From: RUG14300 sp964391805
GTDB lineage: Bacteria; Bacillota; Clostridia; Christensenellales; CAG-1252
Assembly: GCA_964391805.1 (NCBI GenBank)
Contig: CAYMNK010000008.1
Span: forward strand, 36,974 to 100,973
Direction of reading: 5' to 3'
DNA: 64,000 nucleotides
Below are positions 1 through 9,905 of the stretch, piece by piece; position 1 is the stretch's first letter; the number at the start of each line of letters is the position of its first letter. The translations under genes were made by a program, and so were the position numbers. The notes under the pieces are model-generated. The model was not told the origin of the DNA. It worked only from the letters and a program-made list of their open reading frames with translations, and searched no databases.

Positions 1-3000
1 TAGCCGTTGAACCGTCGCTATAATGAATAATAACTTCTAATCCCGTCATATCGAAGTATTCGCCCTCGATATAATCTTTCTTATAACTACCCTCAGTATA
101 TGAGAAGTTAGTGATCTTAACAGCGATACCATATGCAGGTTTTACTTGTTCACGAAGCTTAATTTCGGCTTGTTCAAGTTTTTCTATAAACGATGTGTCG
201 ATATATTCGAGTTGAGCGTCGTCACGGATACTTGCATACAATCTTCTTGCTTCTTGAACAAGGTTAGAGAATTCTTCAACTGCCTCTTTATATGTCTCTT
301 GGTCACCCGATTGAGCTGCATTTATCCAAGCATTCAATACGTCATCACTAACGAACTCGTCCATCTTATTCAAGAAGTCACGAGTGGTATCGTCCATAAC
401 AACGTTTGCCTTATTCTTAACGCCGAAGTATCTACTATATACGAAGTTGTCGTAACCTACACCGTTAGATGGGTAATTCATGACAAGTTCGCTCTCTTGT
501 CCTATCATATTGATATAGTAAACAAATAAAGTATTAAAGTTACTATAATAATAGGAATTGATAGCGGGATCGGAATAGTCGACTTGATAATCGAGAAGTA
601 TATCGTTAACAGCTTCTTTATATACCGACTCAAGGACGGGAGCGTTGACACTTTCGAATGTGTATTCAATAATTCCGCTTTGATAAAATGCGCTGTCGCC
701 GATATAAGCGACGGTGTGCGGTAAAATCACCTTGGTGAGGATAATTTCGTCATCAGCCTCGGCAACTTTAACGTCACGCTCTAAGCCTACAAATGCATAT
801 GCGGAAATTCTTACCGTACCTTCTAATATCGTAAAGGTGTCTGATGTATTTTCTCTTGCCAAAGGATAGGAAATTAGTTCATATCCACCGATGGGAAGAT
901 TTCTATATAACACACCGTTGTCGAGGAAGAACACTTCGTTCTTTTCGCTAATTTCTAAACCCTTAAGCGACTCGATATATGCGAATGCACCGAATCCGAT
1001 TTCTTTGACGCTTTCGCCAATGTAGAAAGATTGAATTTCGGTACTCTCGAATGCAGAGGTCGAAATGGTTTCTACTACGGGAGCGGATATAGATTTGATA
1101 CCGCCCTTACCGTTATCCATAGCAAATGCGCCCGTTCCGATAGTCTTCACGTTGGGTAACTCTACTGTGGTCAAAGCATTACAGTTATTGAATGCCATAT
1201 TACCTACAGTAACCACGTTAGCAAGATTAATCTCGCTAAGTGCGCTACATCCTGTAAATGCGTAATTACCTATTACCGTTGCACGGCCTATATCAACCTT
1301 TTTCAATGAGCTACAACCCATAAAGTAGTAGTCGCTTATTGTATCGATATCGCAAGCGATCTTCACTTCTTCAAGAGCAGGTAATCCTACATAAGATTGC
1401 CAATTAATAACGGAACTCAACTGTTCGTAAGCCTTGAGAATTTCATAATCTCTCAAGGTTTCTTCGCCCTTACCGAGTTCGGGTTCTACGATCTCAACGA
1501 GGGTATACATCACAAGGACATTCTTGTTAACTAAGGTATATTCGCCGATAGTAGTGGATTTTGCACCGAACTCAAGTTTTTTCAGTGAATTAGCACCTAC
1601 AAGCACACATTCACCCATTTCTTTCACTGCGGGGAATGCGATTTCTTCAAGAGCCGTACAGCCATAGAATGCATAGTCGCCAACACTCTCAACGCCTTCT
1701 GAAATGGTTACTTCGGCTAACTTTTCGCAGTTCATAAATGCATATGCGCCGATTGATTCAACGTTATTGCCAAACACGATACTCTCTATCTTAGACTCGG
1801 CGAAAGCATATTGACCGATAGATTTAACGCTGTCGGGTAAAACTATCGATAAGATCTGCGTATCGCGGAACGCTTCATTCGATATTTGCTCAATGGTCGA
1901 ACCGTTGAAAGTAATATTCGTTAAGGAAGATCCCTTGAAAGCACCTACTCCGATGTATCTTACGCTTTCGGGAATGGTTATCTTGACAATACTCGAATCC
2001 GCGAAAGCATAATCGCTAATGGTTTCTACACTGTCAGGAATGCTAACGCTATTCTTTTCTTCCATGAGAGCATATAAAACTGTCTTATCCTTATTGTATA
2101 GCAGGCCGTCATCGATAGTATAAGCCGATTCATCACTCAACTTAACGGTAGCAGAATTGAATAGCGAGCCACTCAACTTGATTTGTTCGAAGTCAAAGGA
2201 TGCAGGTAATACAATTTCTTTCAATGACAGACAACCGGCGAATAGATTGGAACCAATCTCGGTCAAGCCCTCCGGAAGAGTTATATTCTTAAGTTTTGTA
2301 TTAGCAAATGCTTGACTACCGATATAGCGAACGTGAACATTCTCATTAAAGGTTACTTTATTAAGACCGCTATCCTTGAAGGCACCTACACCGATTACAC
2401 AGTTATCTTCGGTATTGGCAAATTCCACAGTTGTTAATTTAGTACAACCTTGGAATGCATAGCTACCGACTATCGCATTATTCAGAGTGATTTTCTTTAG
2501 CGACGTACAACCGCTAAACATTCCGTCTCCTATAGCCGTGAATTTACCTGTAGTAACATCCGACAATTTGGTACATCCCGAGAAAACGTAGGTTCCCGAA
2601 ACGTGCATACCTGTAATGTCTACGCTCGTCAAAGACGTACAACCGCTAAATACACCGTTAAAAGCGGTACCGATAGCGGACATCTTACGAATTTCTTTCA
2701 AAGAAGTACAACCTGCAAATGCCCCATGACCGAGCGTAATAACTTTTACGTTACTTAAGTCTACAAGTTCAAGCGATGTACAGCCTTGGAATGCATAACG
2801 ATATACAAGGTTAAGGTCGGCATCTGCTATTTCTTGTTTTTCCTTACTTACGAAGTAAACTTCTTTAAGATTGGTACATCCGACAAAGGCATGTTCGCCG
2901 ATGTTGAGTACCGTCTTAGGAATGATAACCGTTTCTATATAATTGTTATATTCGAAGCAGTCTTCTCCGATGTACATGATCATTTCATCATCGGGAATCT

Positions 3001-6000
3001 CTACATTTTTATCGGTTCCTCTATAATGAGTTAAGGTGTAACCCGAAACCACAAAGGGATCGAGTACGGTAATTTTGACAACTGCCGAATATGCCGTTAT
3101 GTTACCTTTTGAATCAAGTAATTGTGCAATTACGCTGGCGGTTCCTTTCTTACCAAAGGTAAGTTTACCGTTATTTACCGATACGATGCTATCATCGGTG
3201 GAAGACCATACTACATTTAGTCTATCGGTGGGGTAGTACCACGGGTCTGTCTTAATTGTCAACGTAACATCTTGATCGGGATATAGACTTACACCACTCG
3301 AGTCGGCAAGAACGATATTATCGTCGTAGTCCGATATAGTACCAAAGGACAACGTCGGTATATTTAATTTCTTTTCGTTGCTCGTTACCTTAACATTAAT
3401 TTTTTGTTCAAAGCCCGAACTGCTTCTTACCGTTATTACAGCTTCGCCCTCTCCGATACCGACGATTTCGCCGTTCTTAACTTGAGCTACGCTCATTTTA
3501 TCGGAGCTCCAAGAGAAGTTGGAAATGTTAGCAGAACCATCATATTCTTTTAAAGATACCTTATGAGTTTCGAAGATATCTAAGGTGATATCTTTTTCGC
3601 CGTCAGCCAATTCGAATTTATCGGGGGTAACGCTTACGCTTGCTTGAGTTAAGTCGAGTGCGTATACACTATGATTCAAGGCATAGTCATCTACTTGAAC
3701 ATATAATCCCGATTGCTTATATTGATCATAAATATCGGTGATCTCTATCGATACGGTGGTAGTACTGTTTCTTGTAGTGCTACGGATAGGAACTACATAA
3801 TCGGTAACTTGCTTAAGCTCGTTTGCAACAGAATCATAGTAACAAAGGAGCGCTGCTTGAGGATAATGGTTATCGTATACATCTAAATCGAGGTAGATAC
3901 GTTGTTTTTCCTTATTACCGTCTTTATAAGTGTTATATCTTACTCTTACATCCTCTATAACAGGAGCATCGTAGTCTGCATAGAAGTAGAAGTTAAATGT
4001 TTCGTCAGGTTCTGTTCTATCTTCATCACCATAGTCGAGATAAAAGCGGAAGTTCATTTCATACTTACCGTTAGAAACCATACCATACTCGAGAGGAGGT
4101 ATTTCGAACTTAATATAGCCCGGAACGCCACCGCTACCGCCTTGTGAATAGGCTTTATTGATACGGTACGCGGTATTTTGGTATAATACTTCGCCGGTTT
4201 CGGAATTGATCAATTCATATTCAACCTTACGAGCACCACGTTGTAGACCTACGTATAAGCCTCTAAATTGATATGCAGTTAGGTAGTTTTGAGGATCGTC
4301 TTCGCCATAGAACTCGTTATAACAAGATACTGCGTTATGATCCATGGTTGTATAGATTTGGTCCGCATCGGGATCTTGCAAATATGCAAACGAACCCATA
4401 GGCATGGAATATTCGTCATTATAATAAGTGGTGAAGGGTTGCGTTGCCCAAATACTTGCTTGAGGTTTATCCTCGTCCGCAATAGAAGTATCTTGTTTAG
4501 CATCATCAACCTCATACGCAGAATAATCGAGCATAGGAGCATCGGTCCAATCGCCGTAGAATCCCATAAACGGAAGGGTCAAACTGCATTGATTTCCACT
4601 CTCGCTGATAAGATTAATGAAACCCTCTACGTACATACCGTTTTTGAAGGATGTTTCGATATATTCTTTTTCGTCAGCCGAAAGCGTCAAGGTAACCGAT
4701 ATATTCAAGGACTCGTTAGCCTTAACGGTGACTGTGTCACCGAGTTGCTTTTCGGTACCTATATACCAAACGAATTTTTCATCGTCCAGAAGGTGCGCTT
4801 TTTCGGCAACTGCTATATTATCTATAGCAAGCGTTTCGGTCATAAATATAGGATTGACTTTGAAGGATAAATCTTCAGAACCGAAGTTTGCTATGGAGAA
4901 GTTAACCGTATATACACCAATCTTTGTCGCGTCGTCGCCAAGGTTGCGAAGCGGTCTATAGTCGATAGATGCATCGTCGGTGTAGAGATATGCTCTCGTA
5001 CTTATCGCATTATCCAAACTACCTAAGCCCGCACCTTGTTTACGAGGAGAATAGGGAAGTCCCTCTTTATCATAAACGATATTGGCGGTACTCATAATGA
5101 GTTGGTTAATTCTTTGGGTAAGCTGATTAGTGGTCAAGTCGGGTTGAGTGGTTTTAAGATAGCTTCTGATGATGGATACGACACCTGCCATATTAGGAGA
5201 AGCCATACTCGTACCGCTTTGCTCGCCATAACCGCCGGGAACTGCGGAAGTGATTTCACCGCCGTGAGCGGTAATTTCGGGTTTGAGTTTAAGGTCGGGA
5301 GTGACACCCCAAGAGGAGAATTCGCTCATAAACGGACCTGCCATCAACGACTTGTCTATGGTAATCTTACCGACACTGCCGTTTTGTTTAGCATAAGCAA
5401 CCATCGCTTCGCCTGCATCCATAGAAATACAGCAAGAAGGAATGGGATCTTCAACTTCACCGAGTGCCATTCTAATGGTACCGGCAACATTGTTGTAAAC
5501 TATAATACCGATAGCGCCGTAAGACTTAGCAAGTTCGACCTTTTCTTTAAACGTACTGTTACCACGCTTAACAAGGGCAATCTTACCATCAAGCTTATCG
5601 GCAACCATTGCATATTCGGAAGCCAAGCCTACACCCGGAACAACCACATACTCAAAGGTTTCGCTATCCTTATTACCGAGTATCATTTCGGAAAACTCGT
5701 AATACTTGTTATATTGGTCGCTCGACTCCTCGTAATACGCAGTAACCTGACTGTCGGTACCTGCGTTAGCAATCATATAAGGAGAAGTCTTACCGCTGAT
5801 ACTTGCTACCGACAAAGCAGCGGCAAATACAGAAGGAGATCCTACCGTACCCGAGTCGGGGTTTTCTGCCTTATTGGTACCGAAGGTACCGCCGTAAGCG
5901 GCGCTGTAATCGTTACTTGCAGCACAAACAAGGCTGATACCTGCTTGTCCTACCATATTGTAAACTCTGTTGAGTTCCTCACCCTCTTCGTCACCGTCGG

Positions 6001-7210
6001 CGGTGGTGGAGAAACCACAAGAGGTACCAAGACTCATATTGATAACGTCCACGCCCAACAAAACACAGTCTTCCAATGCGGCAAGAATATCTTCGGAATC
6101 GGCTCCGCCTACATCGGCGTCATCCATATCGTCGGAGAATACCTTGCAAATTACGAGTTGCGCTTCGGGTGCTACGCCTACGAACGCTTCGTCTACGTGA
6201 TTACCATTCTTATCGGTATAACCGTCAGGATCGTAACCTGCTACGATACCTGCAACGTGTGTACCGTGGTTAGAGTAAGAAGGGTATACGTCGGTATCGT
6301 TATCTGCATAGTCGTATGCGAAAGGTACCTTTTGGGAAACATAAACATCGTTAGCGGAAATCTTATCGCCGTTAAGAGCGCTTCTTTGTTCGGCAAGAAG
6401 ATTCTTTTCGGACATAATGCTCTCAACCTTGTCCTTATTCATTTCGGAATTAGCAAGCGTATATTTACTTTCGTGCTCTTCGTCCCAGATAAATGCGTTG
6501 TGGGTATAATCTAAACCGGTATCGATGATAGCAACCACCGAACCACCGCCCTTGTAGCCGTAATTATCCATAACGGAAGAAGAATCATATACACCTGTTT
6601 GATATACACTGGTCTTATTAACAACCGCAACTACACTTTGGAGTGCTTCGTCCATTTCGGCTTCGGTTGCAGAGGCATACGAACCCATATCGACAGATTC
6701 AGGATAGCTATATCTTTCGGATAAAACTACACTCTCGACGCCCGACATTTTCTTGATAGCGGAAACGTACTTAGTATTGATCTCGATAGCCACCGCATTA
6801 GCAACTACGGTATAGCGATTTTTGAGTTCATAAGCAACGCCCGCATCCGTAAGCCTGGATAAAAATTTATCCTGAGCTTTTTCCAATGCTTTAGTCTTAC
6901 GTTGACCTTCCTTGGTCAATGCATATTCGCTTACATCCTTACCGTCGGCCTCTTCTACGAGGTTCTTACCCGATAAACCGACTATAACGGTATGTGTACT
7001 GTAAGACGAGGTAACGGTTCCGCTAAGTACAGACTGACTGAGATTTGACATGGTAATACCGGAAAGGTCAACCTCACCGGTAACGTCTGTAAATAACTTA
7101 CTATCAATGCTCGGAGCTGTCTCGGTAACGTTAAAACTCGTTACGCAAGGCATAATGCCAAACATTGCGATAAGTGCAAAACACATTACTTTCAATAAAA
7201 TACTTTTCAA
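1..7210 (-). CDS. Giant secreted S8 subtilisin-like protease with PA insert, Ig-like domains and BspA-type LRR tail (3' end outside window)
   Basis: At least 2,403 residues; the reading frame is open to base 1, so the C-terminus is missing. The start is a TTG at 7210, 8 nt after AGGAGG (7219-7224); the next in-frame ATG is codon 9, too far from that site. Residues 1-27 form a signal peptide and about 70-170 resemble an I9 propeptide. The S8 triad is intact: Asp230 (IIDTG), His315 (NHGTHVAGI), Ser668 (SGTSMASP), with a PA-like insert near 500-600 as in lactocepin and C5a-peptidase relatives. Next come a beta-rich region to about 1180, two Big_2-like domains (about 1185-1385), roughly twenty LRR_5 repeats of the type 'AFxGCTSLKxVxIP' (about 1390-2170), and a Big_3-like domain starting at the window edge. 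It probably cleaves extracellular proteins at the cell surface; the substrate is unknown. It is a single-gene unit here with its own promoter. Confidence 0.9.
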   Translation of the reverse strand, partial: MKSILLKVMCFALIAMFGIMPCVTSFNVTETAPSIDSKLFTDVTGEVDLSGITMSNLSQSVLSGTVTSSYSTHTVIVGLSGKNLVEEADGKDVSEYALTKEGQRKTKALEKAQDKFLSRLTDAGVAYELKNRYTVVANAVAIEINTKYVSAIKKMSGVESVVLSERYSYPESVDMGSYASATEAEMDEALQSVVAVVNKTSVYQTGVYDSSSVMDNYGYKGGGSVVAIIDTGLDYTHNAFIWDEEHESKYTLANSEMNKDKVESIMSEKNLLAEQRSALNGDKISANDVYVSQKVPFAYDYADNDTDVYPSYSNHGTHVAGIVAGYDPDGYTDKNGNHVDEAFVGVAPEAQLVICKVFSDDMDDADVGGADSEDILAALEDCVLLGVDVINMSLGTSCGFSTTADGDEEGEELNRVYNMVGQAGISLVCAASNDYSAAYGGTFGTNKAENPDSGTVGSPSVFAAALSVASISGKTSPYMIANAGTDSQVTAYYEESSDQYNKYYEFSEMILGNKDSETFEYVVVPGVGLASEYAMVADKLDGKIALVKRGNSTFKEKVELAKSYGAIGIIVYNNVAGTIRMALGEVEDPIPSCCISMDAGEAMVAYAKQNGSVGKITIDKSLMAGPFMSEFSSWGVTPDLKLKPEITAHGGEITSAVPGGYGEQSGTSMASPNMAGVVSIIRSYLKTTQPDLTTNQLTQRINQLIMSTANIVYDKEGLPYSPRKQGAGLGSLDNAISTRAYLYTDDASIDYRPLRNLGDDATKIGVYTVNFSIANFGSEDLSFKVNPIFMTETLAIDNIAVAEKAHLLDDEKFVWYIGTEKQLGDTVTVKANESLNISVTLTLSADEKEYIETSFKNGMYVEGFINLISESGNQCSLTLPFMGFYGDWTDAPMLDYSAYEVDDAKQDTSIADEDKPQASIWATQPFTTYYNDEYSMPMGSFAYLQDPDADQIYTTMDHNAVSCYNEFYGEDDPQNYLTAYQFRGLYVGLQRGARKVEYELINSETGEVLYQNTAYRINKAYSQGGSGGVPGYIKFEIPPLEYGMVSNGKYEMNFRFYLDYGDEDRTEPDETFNFYFYADYDAPVIEDVRVRYNTYKDGNKEKQRIYLDLDVYDNHYPQAALLCYYDSVANELKQVTDYVVPIRSTTRNSTTTVSIEITDIYDQYKQSGLYVQVDDYALNHSVYALDLTQASVSVTPDKFELADGEKDITLDIFETHKVSLKEYDGSANISNFSWSSDKMSVAQVKNGEIVGIGEGEAVITVRSSSGFEQKINVKVTSNEKKLNIPTLSFGTISDYDDNIVLADSSGVSLYPDQDVTLTIKTDPWYYPTDRLNVVWSSTDDSIVSVNNGKLTFGKKGTASVIAQLLDSKGNITAYSAVVKITVLDPFVVSGYTLTHYRGTDKNVEIPDDEMIMYIGEDCFEYNNYIETVIIPKTVLNIGEHAFVGCTNLKEVYFVSKEKQEIADADLNLVYRYAFQGCTSLELVDLSNVKVITLGHGAFAGCTSLKEIRKMSAIGTAFNGVFSGCTSLTSVDITGMHVSGTYVFSGCTKLSDVTTGKFTAIGDGMFSGCTSLKKITLNNAIVGSYAFQGCTKLTTVEFANTEDNCVIGVGAFKDSGLNKVTFNENVHVRYIGSQAFANTKLKNITLPEGLTEIGSNLFAGCLSLKEIVLPASFDFEQIKLSGSLFNSATVKLSDESAYTIDDGLLYNKDKTVLYALMEEKNSVSIPDSVETISDYAFADSSIVKITIPESVRYIGVGAFKGSSLTNITFNGSTIEQISNEAFRDTQILSIVLPDSVKSIGQYAFAESKIESIVFGNNVESIGAYAFMNCEKLAEVTISEGVESVGDYAFYGCTALEEIAFPAVKEMGECVLVGANSLKKLEFGAKSTTIGEYTLVNKNVLVMYTLVEIVEPELGKGEETLRDYEILKAYEQLSSVINWQSYVGLPALEEVKIACDIDTISDYYFMGCSSLKKVDIGRATVIGNYAFTGCSALSEINLANVVTVGNMAFNNCNALTTVELPNVKTIGTGAFAMDNGKGGIKSISAPVVETISTSAFESTEIQSFYIGESVKEIGFGAFAYIESLKGLEISEKNEVFFLDNGVLYRNLPIGGYELISYPLARENTSDTFTILEGTVRISAYAFVGLERDVKVAEADDEIILTKVILPHTVAYIGDSAFYQSGIIEYTFESVNAPVLESVYKEAVNDILLDYQVDYSDPAINSYYYSNFNTLFVYYINMIGQESELVMNYPSNGVGYDNFVYSRYFGVKNKANVVMDDTTRDFLNKMDEFVSDDVLNAWINAAQSGDQETYKEAVEEFSNLVQEARRLYASIRDDAQLEYIDTSFIEKLEQAEIKLREQVKPAYGIAVKITNFSYTEGSYKKDYIEGEYFDMTGLEVIIHYSDGSTA

Positions 7211-7225
7211 TCTAAAATCCTCCTA

Positions 7226-7248
7226 CGAACGCCCCGAAGGCGCATTCG
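7226..7248 (-). promoter_or_regulatory. Leader hairpin just upstream of the protease ribosome binding site
   Basis: The leader can fold an imperfect stem (arms CGAATGCGCC and GGGGCGTTCG) immediately 5' of AGGAGG. It has no U tract in the sense direction, so it is not an obvious terminator. It may stabilise the mRNA or modulate access to the ribosome binding site. Confidence 0.45.
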
Positions 7249-7349
7249 TTTTTGTCCGATTATTATTCAAGACGATAATTTGCATACAAAATTGCATAAA
7301 TTAGGAATTTACACGCATACGCAAAATATCCATTCTATCCTGAATTATA

Positions 7350-7379
7350 ATTTTATCATAAGAAGGCGACATATGTCAA
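7350..7379 (-). promoter_or_regulatory. Promoter of the S8 protease gene
   Basis: On the minus strand, -35 TTGACA (7379-7374), an 18-bp spacer and -10 TAAAAT (7355-7350). This predicts a leader of about 130 nt before the TTG start at 7210. Confidence 0.7.
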
Positions 7380-7447
7380 ACGTCTTTCTTTAATATATAT
7401 TTAGATTCTACATAATTTTCTTTTTTTATGCCTATTAAATGTCAGAC

Positions 7448-7492
7448 GTGAATAATTATGCAATATTTATGAGTTTTTTGCATATTATTCAC
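7448..7492. repeat. Imperfect 16-bp inverted repeat upstream of the protease promoter
   Basis: GTGAATAATTATGCAA (7448-7463) faces TTTGCATATTATTCAC (7477-7492); the arms match with one bulged base. It lies 70-115 bp upstream of the -35 of the protease promoter and after the desulfidase terminator. It could be an operator; no binding protein can be named. The rest of 7211-7575 is AT-rich with no gene. Confidence 0.5.
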
Positions 7493-7541
7493 ACAAAAAA
7501 AATAACACTAAGAATATAATCTTAGCTAACTATGCATTTAG

Positions 7542-7570
7542 AAAAAATACGACGAACGAATTCGTCGCAT
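7542..7570 (-). terminator. Rho-independent terminator of the cysteine desulfidase gene
   Basis: On the minus strand a stem with arms ATGCGACGAA and TTCGTCGTAT around a 4-nt loop is followed directly by a run of T. It begins a few bases after the stop codon at 7576. Confidence 0.8.
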
Positions 7571-7575
7571 TCCTA

Positions 7576-8862
7576 CTAATTGCAATTTTTAATCATCAAT
7601 CGAATGATTTCCTCGTCCGTTCCGCGCATACCGTTACGTGCAATATCACCCACATTTTCGATAGTCGCTTCTACGTTATCCTCTAAAATACCGTCACCGC
7701 TACGGAACTTTTTACCGTTCCGACTCATTTCCATACCGAGCAACCCCGAATCTACGGCAGCGGCTATTTTGGCGGCACAGCTCGATTTCGCGCCGTCACA
7801 AATGATTCCCGAATCGATTGCAAGTGCGTTGGTGACCGTTTGCGCTACGTCGTCGACGTTACCGCCGTATAGATAACGAACCGCGGCACCCGCTCCGCAA
7901 CCGGCGCTTACCGCTCCGCAATAGGCAGACAATCTACCTATACCGCTCTTGAGGTGTATGGTTATAAGGTCGGATAACGCCACCGCTCTCAGCATAACGT
8001 CATAACTCACGCCGAGATGCTTAGCGTAAACAACGACCGGAAGAGACGCAACCATACCTTGATTACCGCTACCCGAAACTATCACAACGGGTAAACTGCA
8101 ACCGTTCATCCTCGCATCCGATCCCGCCGCAGCATAGGCTCTCGCACGACTATGTACGCTATCCCCATATGCCGATAAAAGCACTTTACCGATAGATGCG
8201 CCGTAGTCATTATTCAAACCCTCCTCGGCTATGGCGATATTGTATTCGATCTGCTTACCTACGGTAGGTTCCAATAGTTTAGCATCCACATTCTGGACAA
8301 AATCATAGATACCGTCTACCGTCAAATTACTCTTATCTATTTCCTTACGTTCTTCTCCGTGAACGGTGAATTCTTCGCAACTGTTATCGGAATTATACAA
8401 TACGTCGTCATTTTTTTCGAGCCTTACCACATTCGTGTGATATCCAACGATTCTCGCAAACGATTTATTGCGTTCAGAGAAAAGACGAACGCCTATATCG
8501 AATATCTCGCCCGAATTCGATTTAAGGACGGAAAACTGACATGTGGATAGACATTGTTCTATCGCTTTGATGTCATTTTCACCTACAGACGACAAAACTT
8601 CGAGTTTTTTATCAGCGTGTCCTGCCACAATTCCTGCCGCTGTTGCCGCCGCTATACCGCGCATTCCGCCGGTATTGGGTACCACTACACTTTTCACGTT
8701 TTTGAGAATGTTACCGCTGACCGAAATTTCCGCCCTTATAGGTTCTTCGCCGAGCGCATCTTTGGCAAGTGCCGATGCATACGCCACCGAAATAGGTTCG
8801 GTACACCCCATAGCAGGTAGTAATTCATCCTCTAAAACCGAAAAAAAGTATTGTTGGTCCAT
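7576..8862 (-). CDS. cyuA: L-cysteine desulfidase / UPF0597 (YhaM, CyuA) family iron-sulfur enzyme
   Basis: 428 residues, the usual size for the UPF0597 / serine dehydratase-alpha-like family. Known members convert L-cysteine to pyruvate, ammonia and sulfide in the cytosol using a [4Fe-4S] cluster. Family hallmarks visible: MGCTEP with Cys20, SGSGNQG (263-269), a CGAVSAGCGA block with Cys315 and Cys322, and CDGAKSSC with Cys355 and Cys362; the conserved cysteines are the likely cluster ligands. The ATG at 8862 follows AGGAG closely. It is monocistronic, with a consensus promoter and its own terminator, and is divergent from a thiol/electron-transfer operon, which suits a role in cysteine or sulfide balance. 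UPF0597 members are sometimes annotated only as serine dehydratase-like, so the exact substrate is inferred from the family. Confidence 0.85.
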   Translation of the reverse strand: MDQQYFFSVLEDELLPAMGCTEPISVAYASALAKDALGEEPIRAEISVSGNILKNVKSVVVPNTGGMRGIAAATAAGIVAGHADKKLEVLSSVGENDIKAIEQCLSTCQFSVLKSNSGEIFDIGVRLFSERNKSFARIVGYHTNVVRLEKNDDVLYNSDNSCEEFTVHGEERKEIDKSNLTVDGIYDFVQNVDAKLLEPTVGKQIEYNIAIAEEGLNNDYGASIGKVLLSAYGDSVHSRARAYAAAGSDARMNGCSLPVVIVSGSGNQGMVASLPVVVYAKHLGVSYDVMLRAVALSDLITIHLKSGIGRLSAYCGAVSAGCGAGAAVRYLYGGNVDDVAQTVTNALAIDSGIICDGAKSSCAAKIAAAVDSGLLGMEMSRNGKKFRSGDGILEDNVEATIENVGDIARNGMRGTDEEIIRLMIKNCN

Positions 8863-8873
8863 AAGCTCCTCTC

Positions 8874-8885
8874 GGGCTTTCGCCC
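8874..8885 (-). promoter_or_regulatory. GNRA-loop hairpin in the desulfidase leader
   Basis: The transcript contains GGGC-GAAA-GCCC just upstream of GAGAGGAG. It is a short stem capped by a stable GAAA tetraloop at the edge of the ribosome binding site. Read on the plus strand the same bases end in a T run, but no plus-strand gene leads into them. Confidence 0.45.
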
Positions 8886-8908
8886 TTTTTTAATCGTAAA
8901 TCGAGATA

Positions 8909-8937
8909 ATTTTAGCACATACAGACACTTTTGTCAA
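8909..8937 (-). promoter_or_regulatory. Promoter of the cysteine desulfidase gene
   Basis: Minus strand: -35 TTGACA (8937-8932), a 17-bp spacer ending in TGC (extended -10), and -10 TAAAAT (8914-8909). It is divergent from the promoter at 8981-9009, with 43 bp between the two -35 boxes. Confidence 0.85.
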
Positions 8938-8980
8938 TATATGGACAACGCTTTGTGAATAGCGAAAACAATAAGAATAC

Positions 8981-9009
8981 TTGACGAAACGCATAATATA
9001 TGTTAGAAT
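8981..9009 (+). promoter_or_regulatory. Promoter of the membrane redox operon
   Basis: Plus strand: -35 TTGACG (8981-8986), a 17-bp spacer and -10 TAGAAT (9004-9009), with a TG extended -10 element. The predicted leader to the ATG at 9062 is about 45 nt. Confidence 0.85.
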
Positions 9010-9061
9010 TAAAAAACTAACAGTAAAAGCGTACGTATGTGCGTTATTTTTAGGAGTGACT

Positions 9062-9901
9062 ATGAGCGATAAGACCAAAAATCTGATACGCCAAATATAC
9101 GGAATCGTATTGAGTGTAATGACCGCTGTGGCGGGAATTTTGCTCATCGTCCAATCACAAAGAATATACCATAGAGAGCTTTCTGGGCACGAATCGCCGT
9201 ATTCGAGAGCGATAGTCGCCGAATATTTAGGTCAAATCGCACCCGCTTTGTATATATGGATAGCTTTAATCGTCATCGGATATGTTTTGTGGCAAGTATT
9301 TCCACCTGAAGAAAAGAGATTAAAGGCAACCATTTATAAAACCGATATCGCTAAAAGAATGCGTGCTCCCCTTCCTACCGAATTGGTCAGCAATAAACTT
9401 CAAAAAATCGACTTGATTAATAAGATCGTAAGAGGCGTTACCGTATTATTCGGCGTAATCGCCACGGTTATGGTTAGCATTTGCGTGTTTAATAGAGACA
9501 ACTATTCTAAACCGGGAAAGGATTTTCATCCAATGGAAGATTTTATCGCCATGCTTCCGCAGTTCCTTCCTTGGGTTGCCGTATTTTTCCTTCTTGCGGT
9601 CGCTTTGAGCATCTATTCCGAACTATCCGCAAAAAAAGAAATTGAGGAAATCAAGCGCATCCATAAAGAAAATAAAGGATTTACCCCTGCATTGACTGGC
9701 AATAAAGAAAAAAAATCATTTATACAAATTCCCGAAAAGTTCAAAACCGAAAAATTCAAAAAGGGCGTGACACTTGGATTCCGTATAGGACTACCCGTGA
9801 TAGGCGTAACGCTGTTTATCATAGGACTTTTTAACGGCGGTGTCGAAGAAGTCTTCGAAAAGGCTATCAATATTTGTACCGAATGCATAGGATTGGGTTA
9901 G
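9062..9901 (+). CDS. Five-helix membrane protein ending in a CTEC motif, first gene of the redox operon
   Basis: 279 residues from the ATG at 9062, which sits 5 nt after AGGAG; the longer frame upstream would start inside the promoter. Hydrophobic segments lie near 12-32, 60-80, 123-143, 166-187 and 239-259, with a charged cytoplasmic-type loop near 188-235. The last eight residues contain Cys272-Thr-Glu-Cys275, a CxxC pair at the membrane edge. I do not recognise the family. The position four bases upstream of a polyferredoxin, with a thioredoxin next, suggests a membrane partner that passes electrons or thiol equivalents across the bilayer, in analogy to CcdA/DsbD systems. That function is inferred from context and the CxxC motif only. 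Confidence 0.75.
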   Translation: MSDKTKNLIRQIYGIVLSVMTAVAGILLIVQSQRIYHRELSGHESPYSRAIVAEYLGQIAPALYIWIALIVIGYVLWQVFPPEEKRLKATIYKTDIAKRMRAPLPTELVSNKLQKIDLINKIVRGVTVLFGVIATVMVSICVFNRDNYSKPGKDFHPMEDFIAMLPQFLPWVAVFFLLAVALSIYSELSAKKEIEEIKRIHKENKGFTPALTGNKEKKSFIQIPEKFKTEKFKKGVTLGFRIGLPVIGVTLFIIGLFNGGVEEVFEKAINICTECIGLG

Positions 9902-9905
9902 TATC

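Noticed and set aside
4289..6514. Long plus-strand open frames opposite the protease
   Set aside because: They lie entirely antisense to the protease, whose domains and catalytic motifs are certain; the plus-strand translations show no family features.
8874..8892. Plus-strand stem plus T run as a rho-independent terminator
   Set aside because: No plus-strand gene precedes it; the region is the leader of the leftward desulfidase gene.
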